Positions 51,540-61,074 of a stretch of DNA of 64,000 nt are shown one piece after another (the stretch's first letter is position 1; each line of letters opens with the position of its first letter). The position numbers were made by a program, and so were the translations under genes. This DNA comes from Prorocentrum cordatum (lineage: Eukaryota > Sar > Dinophyceae > Prorocentrales > Prorocentraceae): NCBI GenBank assembly GCA_963575745.1, contig CAUYUJ010000708.1, positions 26,741 to 90,740 on the forward strand, written 5' to 3'. A model generated the notes under the pieces. It ran no database searches. It had not been told where the DNA came from and worked only from the letters and a program-made list of their open reading frames with translations.

Positions 51540-52830
51540 GGGAAGCATCTCACACGCCGTGACCCCGAGGGGTCGGCGGATCCGCAGCATTGTTGCCGGC
51601 GCCACTCCAACAAGCACCTGATGCCCATAGACCAGTGCCGGCTGTGCTTTTCTAAGTCGCGCCGTCCTCCTCATACAGCGGATGTCCCGCAGCCGTTGCC
51701 CGACCTCCTTGGCTGGCTTCTTGTGCTGGCTCTGATCCCTCCGCTTGCTCGCGGTGGTGCTGATGCCGAGGTCGATCGCCTTCTCAGCAGCCTTGAGCGG
51801 GAAGTTTGACGCCCGGGCCTCACTCGCCACCTGCCTGGCGGCGTCCATGTCAGAGGCCACGATGACAAGACTTCTCAGAGACAGCGAGGCGCGCCTCCTC
51901 TCAGGAGGCTGCGAGTTACTGCAGGGTGCCCACCATCCGCTTCACCGCCGCCTTCTCTGCCCCTTCCGTTCTGAAGATCGCGTCGTTCACGAATGTCTGG
52001 AGGCCCACCATCAGCGCTCCCACACTGATGCGCTGCAGCAGCGGGTACAGGAAGAGCTTGGCGACCTTCACCCCGTGGTTGCTGCCCACCACGACAGACC
52101 GCTCCGCCCAGAGAGCGCCGCTGGTCCACCCGTGGCGTCGGAGCCTCCAGGGTGCCAAACAGGCTTGCGCCTCTGGCGAGACGACCTCTGCGGGGACAGC
52201 CTCCTTCTCCGCAATCTACAGCATCATAATGAGATCGATGCTGTCGAAGAACTCTTCGAGGTCCACCAGCGCCTCGATCGCGGCTGATTTCATGGCCACC
52301 GCGCTCTCTTCCAGCTTTGAGCGGCACAGCGCTGCTCTCATAGCACTGTTGCCTTGGATCGCCGTGTCCCAGTGCTGCTCCGGCATGTCTGTTGTTGTGG
52401 CAGCAGCGACAGGATGGTGGTGCGCACCTGTCGTGGACACATGATTGCTTCTTCGACTTGCTGCAGCAGTTCTACCCACTGCTGCGCAGCCTCATCGGGG
52501 AGTCTGGCCACATCCGAGCTCCGTAGCGCGTCGACGTCCATTGTTTTCTTGGGATCGAGATTTGCGAGTGCCTGCCTTGCCTGCTGCAGTGTTATCGGCG
52601 GCAGTCCCTCCTCCTCGGCACGCTGGGCAGTGCGGCAAGCCATTGCTGCAACCTCTCCTCGTCAAAGCTTTTGGAGCGTCAGGCTGCCATCAAGTAGTCC
52701 TCCCTCAGCTGCATCTGCATCATCGGGTCCGCCGTGGACTCGCCGAGCTGCAGTGTCCACAGCTGCGCAGGACCCTCACCCTTCACCCGTCTGTGCACGA
52801 GCCTGGGCGTCGCTTTCCATGACGAGCTGA
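51540..52830 (-). pseudogene. LINE-3 reverse transcriptase fragment, related to LINE-1
   Basis: Minus strand. Upstream part LQQARQALANLDPKKTMDVD; motif A ALVDLEEFFDSID (52239-52275); motif B GSNHGVKVAKLFLYPLLQ (52050-52090); motif C position FVNDAIF (51974-51996), where the first catalytic Asp is Asn, so it is dead. Then RPLGVTACEM near the C-terminal end. WDTAIQGNSAMRAALCRS matches the same stretch of LINE-1 (WDTAIAGSSALRAALIRA), showing both belong to one family. Confidence 0.7.
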
Positions 52831-53127
52831 CTCACTTCGCGTACTGCCGCCCAGCCCTCGTTGGAGCCGAGATCTGCGTTTCTGCGCTTCGCGCTCCACG
52901 AGCGCACCTCCGCCTGCCGAAGCGCCCGCCCGCCGCGGGCGCGGCGGGGCGCACCCAAAAGGGGCGCGCGACCGAGCGAGCGACGAGCGAGCGCAGACGG
53001 CGGCGGCCCCGGCCAGCAGCCGAGGCTGCGGCCGCAGGCGGGCGGCTGCCACCGGACCGGGAGATCTCGTTGCGGTCCCGCGGGGATCCGTCGGGGCGCG
53101 TCTTCGGAGCGCACGCCAGAAGCAGAA
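52831..53127. other. GC-rich spacer, no gene
   Basis: Arg/Ala-rich frames on both strands reflect composition only. Confidence 0.4.
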
Positions 53128-53251
53128 GCTTTTGGCGCTCCGCGCGGACTTCTTGGATCCGCGCTGGATCCGGCGCCGCCCTTGGCGCGCTCCGCGCGCC
53201 AGGGAGGGTGGCCCAGCGCAGACCCAAGCAGTCCGCTCGGAGCGCCAAAAG
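53128..53251. mobile_element. F10 TIR element
   Basis: CTTTTGGCGCTCCGCGCGGA at left faces GTCCGCTCGGAGCGCCAAAAG at right, with CCGCGCTGG/CCAGCGCAG inside. A fragment CGCGGAGCGCCAAAAG also occurs at 37470-37486. Confidence 0.8.
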
Positions 53252-54261
53252 TTCATACTTATGTAATCGCTTCGCTCATTCCGCCGGGCCCTGGAGCCCT
53301 CTTTAGGGCCTCTTGGGGGCCTCTTGGGGACCTCTTGGGAGTCTCTTGCGGCTCCTTGGCGGCGGCGTGGGGGCCCCCAGGGCCTCTTGGGGGGCTCTCG
53401 GGGGCCTCTTGGGGCAGGGGCGGGGGTAGTCGATTGCGCCCCCCCCCCTCGGAGGCCACGATCCTCGTGAGGGGTGTCGAAAAATTGCCCGGTCCGGCAT
53501 CTCTGACCCCCACCCTCCCGGGGACCTGCCGGGGTACTTTTCGCCCGGGGACTCCTAGGGGCCGCCCCGCGCGCGCGAACTAGAAATACTGTTTACCTGT
53601 TACCGGAGATCTTAGCACGCCCTGGCCCGTTGGGCCGGCAAACTTCGTTTTTCATTTTTCTACAAACAGCGGCGTGAACACCGCGCCCAATCCCTCCTCC
53701 CTCCTGCTCTCGGGGGGCGCCAGCGACACACGGCAGCACTGGCTTCTCGGCGTGCGCGCCTCTTCCTGGCCTCAGCCAGGAGGACGTGGGCCAGGAGGAC
53801 AGGAATGGTTCTGATGCACAGCGGGCGTTCCCTAATATTTTCTCCTGCTTCCTTCTCTGCTCCCCCCCGCCCCACTCCCCCCTTCTACCCTGCATACCCC
53901 CCCCGCAAGCAAAAGAGGGCAGTGAGGTGCCGAAGACGTGCTTCGCCACTGCGCGTGAGAGCAGCTGCATGCTGCAGGTCTGGCACTGCCGGTCTCGGGA
54001 TCCAACTCGGGGCGACAGTGCATTCCCGAGCCCAGCAAGCAGACCTGGGGCCAAGATGGCTTCTCCTCCCCCCTTCCCTCCCCTCCTCCTTGGAGCGGCT
54101 CTCGAGGGCCCCATGCTGGCTCCGAGCAGCCCAGATGCTCGGCCCAGCGCGGCAGGCCCCTCCGCCGCGGACGCGCGCCCTCGGCGCCGTCTCATCCCTC
54201 TTCCCTTCGCCTCTCCTCCCCGGCGCTCGCCTCCGCGGGCGCCCGCCGGCCGCGCGGCGAG
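53252..54261. other. CTTGGG-type repeat and spacer
   Basis: 53280-53420 is the CTTGGGGGCC-type repeat. 53430-54260 is C-rich single-copy sequence without a recognised frame. Confidence 0.45.
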
Positions 54262-54344
54262 GAGGACCTGGGCCAGAGCCTCGCCGAGTGCGCGGCGAGG
54301 CGGGTGCAGGAGATGAACCCGCTCTGCGGGGTGACCGCCTGCAC
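54262..54344 (+). CDS. Possible exon of a ubiquitin/SUMO E1-type adenylating enzyme
   Basis: EDLGQSLAECAARRVQEMNP followed by LCGVTAC aligns without gaps to the adenylation-domain segment of E1 enzymes (UBA1 and SAE1 types) where an E-D-[IL]-G start is followed by a helix ending in [LM]NP and a beta strand V-x-V. Such enzymes activate ubiquitin-like proteins with ATP. The flanks look like splice sites: CGGCGAG before and GTCAGG after. No other exon of this gene was found nearby, so it may be an exon in a large-intron gene or a decayed piece. Confidence 0.4.
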
Positions 54345-54411
54345 GTCAGGCTGGGCCGGCCCCCCGCCTCCCCGGACCTCGGGAGCTCTGCTCGGCCCGG
54401 GGCAGGCACCC

Positions 54412-54554
54412 GGGCCTCCCAGGTGGGGTCGGAGGATCGCGCCGCACCCGCCGACGCATCGGCGATGCGGCTCGCTGTGGGGCCCAGGCTTCTCCGCGCT
54501 GACGTCGCCGACGCATCGCCGATGCACCGGCGAGTGCGGCGCGATCCTCCGGCC
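54412..54554. mobile_element. F8 TIR element, right end truncated
   Basis: Starts GGCCTCCCAGGTGGGGTCGG; core with GACGCATCGGCGATGCGG and its inverse; ends at GCGCGATCCTCC without the outer repeat. Confidence 0.7.
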
Positions 54555-54574
54555 CTTCCTCTTAATGACCACTT

Positions 54575-54935
54575 CCGGGAGGAGGAGGAGGAGGAGGAGG
54601 AGGGAGGAGGAGGAGGAGGAGGAGGAGGAGGAGGAGGAGGAGGAGAGAGGAGGAGGGATGAGGAGGGTGAGGAGGAGGGGGGTAGGAGGGGAGGGAGGAA
54701 GGAGGAGAAGGAGGAGGAGGAGGAGAGGAGGAGGAGGAGGGATGGAGGAGGAGGAGGATGATAGGAGGAGAGGATGATGAGGAGATTGGATGATGATGAT
54801 GATGATGATGATGTGATGTGATGAGGAGGAGGATGATGGAGGAGGAGGTGAGGAGGAGGAGGGAGGCGAGGGAGGAGGAGGAGAGGAGGGGAGGAGGAGG
54901 AGGGAGGAGGAGGAGGAGGAGGAGGACCCCAAGGC
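54575..54935. repeat. GGA microsatellite with a short GAT block
   Basis: (GGA)n, then (GAT)n at about 54789-54825, then (GGA)n again. Followed by a CTTGG-type repeat remnant to 55085. Confidence 0.95.
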
Positions 54936-55178
54936 AGCTGCAGGCCGGCGCGGCCTGCGGGTCCTCGGGCCGTCTGCTGGCCGTCTTGGACGCCTCCGTG
55001 GGGCCCTCCGTGGGGATCTCTGTGGGCCGTCTGTGGGCTCCCGTGGGAGGCCCTCTTGGGCCGCCTGCGAGAGGCCCCGTGTGACGGCCCCGCTCCGCCC
55101 GCCCGCCTGGGCCGCCGACCCGGGCAGCCGCCCGCGGCTTCGCCGCCCGCGGGCTCCAGGCCCCGTCGCCGAGGACTT

Positions 55179-55628
55179 GGCATCGTTCGGGCGCGTTGCT
55201 GGGCCAGGCTTCACCACCACGACCATGCTCTCGCCACCCACCAAACCACCCCAACCCAACCCGAAGGCCTCAATGTGCCCTGCATTTCCAGTGGGGGGGG
55301 TTCGGGGGACATTGAGTAAACACATGGAACCCGTACCCCCCCCAACCCGAAATTCGGGTCAAATTCGGGTCTTCGGGTTGGGTTGGGGTGGTCTGGTAGG
55401 TAGTCATACTCCGGACGGAGGAGAATGGAGGCTGGGGAGGTCCGCCTCCTCCTCCTCCTCCTCCTCCTCCTCCTCCTCCTCCTCCTCCTCCCTCTCCTAC
55501 CTGTAGTAGTGGTGATGGAAAATCGGCCCATCATGGCGAGGATCATCGAGGAGCATCCGGGATCACTGAGCAAGAAAAACACGCACGAGCCTGGAAAACG
55601 TACGGGAAATGGACGTCCGAGCGACGGC
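55179..55628. mobile_element. F3 element disrupted by an F4 element and a CCT tract
   Basis: GGCATCGTTCGGGCG at 55179 is an F3 left end and 55533-55628 is an F3 right two-thirds (GATCATCGAGGAGCATCC ... GGACGTCCGAGCGACGGC). Between them lie F4 (55233-55404) and a (CCT)n tract (55444-55493). Confidence 0.65.
55233..55404. mobile_element. F4 TIR element
   Basis: CCACCAAACCACCCCAACCC left and its inverse right, as at 30984-31144. Confidence 0.8.
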
Positions 55629-56234
55629 AAGAGGTCGAGCTGGCTTGCCACCGCCGCGCCCTGGCGACCTGGGGAGGGGCGGGCTTGTGCCGAAGCGGGG
55701 ATATGCAGGGCGGGCGAGTTCGTCCTGTCGGCTCCACCGCGCCGCTTGCCGCTCCGTGCCTCTGGTGGCGCTTTCCCACAACGCATGCCGTTCCGCCAGG
55801 GCGTCGTGTAGGCAGAGAGTGTCCCTGGTTCCTCCGAGGTCTTCATACGGTCGGACCAGGGTATAAGATCGAGGTTGGTTCGGGGAGGGTGCCCTGATGT
55901 TCTTCGTGTCTGTTGGATGTTTTTGTGCATCCTTGGGGGGGTACCCTTGGATGTTCTGTGTGTTTGGGCGGGCGGAGGGTCCCACGGTCTTGAAGGATGT
56001 TCATCTGTCCTAGGTCCGATTGTATCGCTGCAAGTGCTCCCCCCCTCTCGCATGATGGCGGTTCTCACGGACGCCAGCCTCTCGCCGAGCCTCTGCGAGG
56101 CCCGAATGGCTTCTACAACCTCTAACTGCTATGTTCTCGTGGAATTTCGCAGTGAGAGCCGAGCTGGCAGTCGCCGCACTATACATGTCACAGGCGGTCA
56201 GGGGAGAGGAGAAGGAGGAGAGGCAAGGAGAGAC
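55629..56234. other. Single-copy sequence, no gene recognised
   Basis: Short frames on both strands; none with a recognisable domain. Contains a few GATGTTC(T/A)G(T/A)GTG-like repeats at 55897-56015. Confidence 0.4.
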
Positions 56235-56345
56235 CAGGAGGAGGAGGAGGAGGGAGGAGGAGGAGGAGGAGGAGGAGGAGGAGGAGGAGGAGGAGGAGGA
56301 GGAGGAGGAGGAGGAGGAGGAGGAGGATAGGAGAATGAAGAGGAG
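56235..56345. repeat. GGA microsatellite
   Basis: A near-pure (GGA)n tract of about 90 bp with short AGG-rich edges. Confidence 0.95.
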
Positions 56346-56464
56346 GGGGAGGTGAAATTTATGCAGCTGTCCGCGGCAAGTCCCGCCACCGTGCCAGTCC
56401 ATCATGTCAGATGCCAGATATTCGAGTGGTTGCGGGAGGCCGTCACGTGTGACGTTTCTGGGTT

Positions 56465-56905
56465 CATGAAGGTCTGGAGGGCATTTTGAGAGGCTCTTGG
56501 GGCCCCGTGGTGCCTCTTGGCAGTGCCTGGGGGCGCCTCGGAGGCCCTTGGGGGCCCCTTGGGCCGCCTGGGGGCGTTCTTGGGCCATACGAGCGCTTTC
56601 GGAGTCCATCTTGGGGGCTCCCTGGGTCGCCTTGGGGATCTCTTTGGGACCTTGAGGGCCGTCTGAGCGCCTTCTTGGGCCGACTCGGGTTTCTCTCGGG
56701 CCGCTCTTGGGCCATCTTGGCGCCCTCTTGGGCCGTCTTTGGGGCCCCTGATGGGCCGTCTTGAGGCTATCTTGGAGGCTATCTTGGGTCGTCTTGGGCC
56801 GACGAAAGCTCGAAACGGCGAGAATGCGAACGCCCGTGAACAAACGATGGGAAGTCAATGATGCTTTCCTCTGCGGTTTTTGCTGGAGGTGCTATTGGAG
56901 CCCTC
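56465..56905. repeat. CTTGGG-type repeat
   Basis: Degenerate CTTGGGCCG/TCTTGG units, with a unique block GACGAAAGCTCGAAACGGCG. A continuation lies at 57094-57260. An F6 element is inserted between the two parts. Confidence 0.75.
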
Positions 56906-56913
56906 TTGTGGAG

Positions 56914-57093
56914 TACAGTCGGGGCCCTGAAGAAGGACCCCTTTTGGTTGGGGAGGGGCTCCGCGTTCCTTAAGTGTTTCACAGCTTGCCTCAGGCTTCC
57001 CTTATGTTTTCGACAGGAAATCGAAGGTTAACTTATGGAAAAAAGGGGCCTCGTTCCTTATTTAGGGTTCCTGAGTTCAACGCCCCGACTGTA
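56914..57093. mobile_element. F6 TIR element (180 bp)
   Basis: TACAGTCGGGGC / GCCCCGACTGTA ends. Nearly identical to 46791-46970. It sits inside a CTTGGG-type repeat, with GTGGAG before and TTGGAG after. Confidence 0.9.
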
Positions 57094-57276
57094 TTGGAGG
57101 CATCGTGGGCCGTCTCGAGGCCATCGTGAGCCATCTGAGGTCGTCATGGAGGCCTCCTAGACCATCTTTGGCGGCCTTGGTGGCCTGCCGATCCCGTCGT
57201 GGAGGCCATCTCGGGCGTTCTGGACGGCTTGGAGAGCGCCGGGGAGGCGTCTTGGCCGCCCGGGGGGGCCCTGGAG

Positions 57277-57457
57277 TACTCCAGATTTCGTAACGAAAGG
57301 GAGGGGGTCTGGACCCTCAAGACAAGCCATTTCAGACCTCCCCCGTGGGAGAACCCTCCAAAACATCGTCCCCAGACCCCCCAGGCCCTCCAAGATAGCC
57401 TGGAAGAGACCCCCCCCGAAATGAGACCCCCCTCCCTTTATTACGAAATCTGGAGTA
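57277..57457 (-). mobile_element. F2 TIR element (181 bp)
   Basis: Ends TACTCCAGATTTCGTAA and the exact inverse. The interior is in the opposite orientation to 47964-48144 (AACATCGTCCCCAGAC). Confidence 0.9.
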
Positions 57458-57944
57458 GGGTTAGTGCATGCGAGGGGGCGATAAGTTGGATGGGGCCTTA
57501 GCAGGCCATCGAGACCCTGCCAGGCAGCACTTGGCATCCTGCGACGCCTCAACGTGCACGAGGCACATGGGCGAATCAAGGGGTCTGAGGAGATGGAGGG
57601 GAAGGAGAAGGAGGACCCGTGCAAACCCAAGGCTTATCAACGATGGTGGAATACGCCCTTTCTCCGAGCTCCCCCTTCATAGCCCCCCACAAGGGGTCTT
57701 ATCCACTGAAGGGCGTTCCCCGTCGGGGGCAACCGTGTGCGAATCCTGAAGCCTACCAAAGCACCATTTCCAGGATTCCAACGCCACGAGTTATTATGAC
57801 TGTTGCATATTGGCGATCAACATTCCTGGGACGTCAACTCCGCGAATCAACATAACTGTTGCGCCCTGAAAGTCCTCCATCGTACTCAAACCCCATTTCT
57901 GGTACGTTAGCCATGAGAACAAGTAGAACTCTCGCAACCGTGTG
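57458..57944. other. Single-copy spacer, no gene recognised
   Basis: Less GC-rich than the flanks. Short frames only. Confidence 0.4.
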
Positions 57945-58460
57945 CAAAGAAAATGCGCGGCGCTACTGCGAGAGAGCCACAGTTTGACAACGAACCGCCC
58001 TCAATCCGTGAAGCTCTTGCATGTTTTGAGCGTGTGCTTGGCGCTGAGGGGAGAGCCACGCTTTCAGAGCAGGCCGGCCTCAATCCGTGCATCTCTTGCA
58101 AATGTTTCTGGTATAGAAACGAGGGTGCGCGGCGCTATCGCGAGAGTAACAATGAAGAAACAAACGGCCAGACTTGAATCCGTGAAGCTCGTGCACACGT
58201 TAGAACTAATGTGCGCGGCACGAAGACGAGAGCCACATTTTGAAGACGACCCGCCTTCAATCCGTGCAACCCGTGCATGTTTGAAAAGACGAGTTTAGGC
58301 GGCGCTAAGGCGAGAGCCACATGCTGAAACCGACCCGCCCTCAACCCGTGAAACCTTTGCAAAATGTTCGAGACGAATGTGCGATGCGCTCAGGCGAGAT
58401 GCACACTTTGCAAGCGGCCCGCCCTCCATCTGTGAAGCTCATGCCAACTTCTAAGCTTCA
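57945..58460. repeat. About 81-bp tandem repeat, six or more units
   Basis: Units contain GCGCTAAGGCGAGAGCCACA, then GACCCGCCCTCAATCCGTGAAGC and a TTGCAAATGTTTGAGACGA end. The period is close to 81 bp, so on the minus strand a similar peptide recurs (HGLRAGRLQNVALALAP), but frames are broken between some units. Confidence 0.8.
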
Positions 58461-58950
58461 GGATCATAAATGGTTGAGGAAGTCTCAAGCGACACGCGCG
58501 GCCCGCCAATTCGACCGCCGCCGGGGTGCGACAGGGAGAAATGACCTGTAAGGAACAGGAATGGAGGAGCCTCGAAGAGGAGGGACTCACACAGTTTGAT
58601 TCATTCGCGAGAGATCGTCGGCCGGCGCGCCACCGTCGAGGCCCAGAGGTGGACGGCCTGGACGGCTTCGACCTCGTCGTCGTGGGCCTCCGAGTCCTGG
58701 GCATGGACGTATCCAGGGCCCGCCCTGCCCTCTCTGCGGCTGGCCCCTCTTGCTGCCACCGGCCGTGACTGTGCCCGGGAGGCGAGTGCTGATCGCCAGC
58801 CCCTCTTCTCAGATCCCCCATGGAACGCGGGGCGCCATCAGATGGCACCGCGGATGCCTCCTCTTTCTGCAGGCACCCGTCAGACAGTGGGAGACCACCA
58901 CATTCAAGCAGTGGCGAAGCGTCCTGGCGTGCCTGTAGCCCTACCAAACA
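58461..58950. other. Single-copy sequence, no gene recognised
   Basis: Open frames on both strands (for example 58596-58900 plus) have no recognised domain. Confidence 0.4.
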
Positions 58951-59095
58951 ATGTTCTAAGAACCTTTCGTGGTTTCCACGAAATGTTCTTAGAACATGTC
59001 TGGCGGAGTCTGTCCTGTTTTAACACATCGGGCTTATGTTCTAAGAACACTGTTTTTGTTCTTAGAACAGTTTTGGGTTCTAAGAACATGTCGTG
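58951..59095. repeat. Cluster of TGTTCTAAGAACA palindromes
   Basis: GTTCTAAGAAC or GTTCTTAGAAC occurs six times in about 140 bp. The first two lie in a larger inverted repeat, TTTCGTGG/CCACGAAA. The outer words TCGTGG recur near 59090. Confidence 0.8.
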
Positions 59096-59425
59096 GTATG
59101 ACTATAGGAATGCCGGGACGGTCGGTCCCTGCCCAACACATGGCGCCGCCGATGCCGCGCGGCAGGGCAGCACCCGACAGACTCCCCCCTCTGCGTGCCC
59201 GCGCGGCGCGGGGGGGCCGCCGCGCGGGCGCCCGCGGCCGCACGCCGACGCCGTGGCCCCGCACCGGCCGATGCCGAATGCTCTGCGCCCTCGGAACGCC
59301 GTGAGCGATCAAGGTTCAGGAGGGAAGAAAAGCACACACAGACACAATGAATCATCGATGCCCCATGACATATGGGGAAATACGGGAAAAGATGGGGAAT
59401 CCTGCTATTTGTGTGTGTGTGTGGG

Positions 59426-59607
59426 TACTCCAGATTTCGTAATAAAAGGGAGGGGGCCTGGACCCTCCAAGACAAGCCATTTCAGACCTCCCCCGTGGGA
59501 GAACCCTCCAAAACATCGTCCCCAGACCCCCCAGGCCCTCCAAGATAGCCTGGAAGAGACCCCCCCGAAATGAGACCCCCTCCCTTTATATTACGAAATC
59601 TGGAGTA
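59426..59607 (-). mobile_element. F2 TIR element (182 bp)
   Basis: TACTCCAGATTTCGTAATAA and its inverse; same internal orientation as 57277-57457. TATTTGTGTGT occurs just before (59406-59416) and just after the right end, a possible target-site duplication although a GT run confuses it. Confidence 0.9.
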
Positions 59608-60300
59608 TTTATTTGTGTGTCCCAGGGCCCCTTCAAAGGTGGAGCCACCCACGCGCTGTCCGAAGCCAGCGCCGGCGTCGACGCGCGCACGGGCCTGCCG
59701 CGGAGCCGCGGGCGCAGCGGCGCGACGGGCAACGACGGTGCGGGGGGGCCCGAGGGGTGGCCACGACCGAGGGCCCCCCCGACGCGTGGGGCTCAGGTTC
59801 CGTCGCTGGGCGTGGGAGGCCCCTTGCAGACAGGCTGCCCGCGTCAGCGCACGATGCCTCGGGCATCTGCGGCCAGGACCCCTTGCCTGAAGGGCTCGCG
59901 CCCTGGAGGCTCACTGAAGGGAGCCCCTCGAGCGTGGCCCAGAGCCGCTGGACCCCTCCCCATCGAGGACAAGAGAAGCCCGAAGCCTAGAGTGGAAACC
60001 CGTGCCAAGAAGCACCCTGCTTGCCTCCAGGGTGCATGGGGTTTCTTGGGCGTCGACGGTGTTGCCATGGAAAGCGTGACGTTCCCACACCAAAAAATCA
60101 ATGGACGTCCTGGGGTCTCAGGGTTGGGTTTCTTGTGGAAGGTTTCTTGTGGACTGGCCTCCATCGTAAGGACACGATGAAGATGTAGCCTCACTGAGGC
60201 CCCCGTCCTTGCATTAGGGGCAATAAGTTCTGAACGGTTTGGTTCGATACACCTGCCGAACAAAATACATACCCCCATCCCTACTGTTTCTGGCCCTCCT
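59608..60300. other. Spacer with an F5 repeat, no gene
   Basis: 59990-60160 is an F5 copy (GTGGAAACCCGTGCCAAG to AAGGTTTCTTGTGG). The rest is GC-rich spacer. Confidence 0.5.
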
Positions 60301-60465
60301 AACTCTCCTCCTCCGCCTCCTCCTCCTCCGCCTCCTCCTCCACCTCCTCCTCCTCCTCCTCAGCCCCCTCCTTCCGCCTCCGCCTCCTCCTCCTCCTCCT
60401 CCTCCTCCTCCCGCCTCCTCCTCCTCCTCCTCCTCCTCCTCCTCCTCCTCCTCCTCTTCCACCCC
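60301..60465. repeat. CCT/CCG microsatellite
   Basis: (CCT)n with CCG and CTC variants. Confidence 0.95.
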
Positions 60466-60568
60466 AACGCTTAGGGGTCCTTTTCTGGTCAGTCACCCCA
60501 GCCCCACGAGGGCGGCGCCGTCCGCGGCGCGCGGGGGGGGCAGTCTGCCGTCCCCGGGGCTTCCCCTC

Positions 60569-61074
60569 GGCATCGCTCGGGCGCACTTCTGGGCCGTCCT
60601 GCGATTGAGTCGGGCCTGTCCCTCCACAGGAGGATTCTTCCAAAACAGTCAAAATTACACTAGAGGAAAACCCCACTCAGTGGATGGTTTTCGCTGAGGA
60701 GATCGACCAGGACACCGGGAACCCAGAGCCCATCGAAATCGGCCCAGAACCAATGCCAATAACCAGGATCCTGGGAACCGGGAACCGGGAACCCGGGAAC
60801 CCAGCTTGCTACCAAAATCGGCGGGAATTTTCGCCAAATCCTTCAACTTCCGCTGGGACCCCTTCAGTGCAAGCACTGATTGGGGAAAAATAGCATGGGG
60901 ACGATGCTTGAGCATTTTTTGCTATTTTTAATGTTTTCTCCTAAATCCGCCTGTGGGGGGACATGTCCGACCTAACCCTTGGCATCGCTCGGACGCACTC
61001 GGGGCCATCCTGCGAGAAGAAAACACGCACGAGGCCGAACGAAAGCGCACGGGGAATGGGCGTCCGAGCGGTGG
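60569..61074. mobile_element. F3 element with a duplicated head flanking an IE-1 insertion
   Basis: The first 37 bp of F3 (GGCATCGCTCGGGCGCACTT...) lie at 60569-60605. A similar 37 bp recur at 60981-61017 and continue into a complete F3 (to GTCCGAGCGGTGGC at about 61074). An IE-1 copy lies between the two heads. Confidence 0.7.
60606..60974 (+). mobile_element. IE-1 element enlarged by about 200 bp
   Basis: Left AGTCGGGCCTGTCCCTCCAC, right GGGGGGACATGTCCGACCTA, inner ATGGGGACGATG. The extra DNA holds repeated GGGAACC words (60770-60800) and an imperfect CCCACTCAGTG/CACTGATTGGGG inverted pair. Confidence 0.75.

Noticed and set aside
53885-55325. A 432-codon minus-strand frame and its partner
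   Set aside because: Largely poly-Ser/Pro/His from GGA and GAT repeats, plus composition-driven Arg/Gly/Pro.
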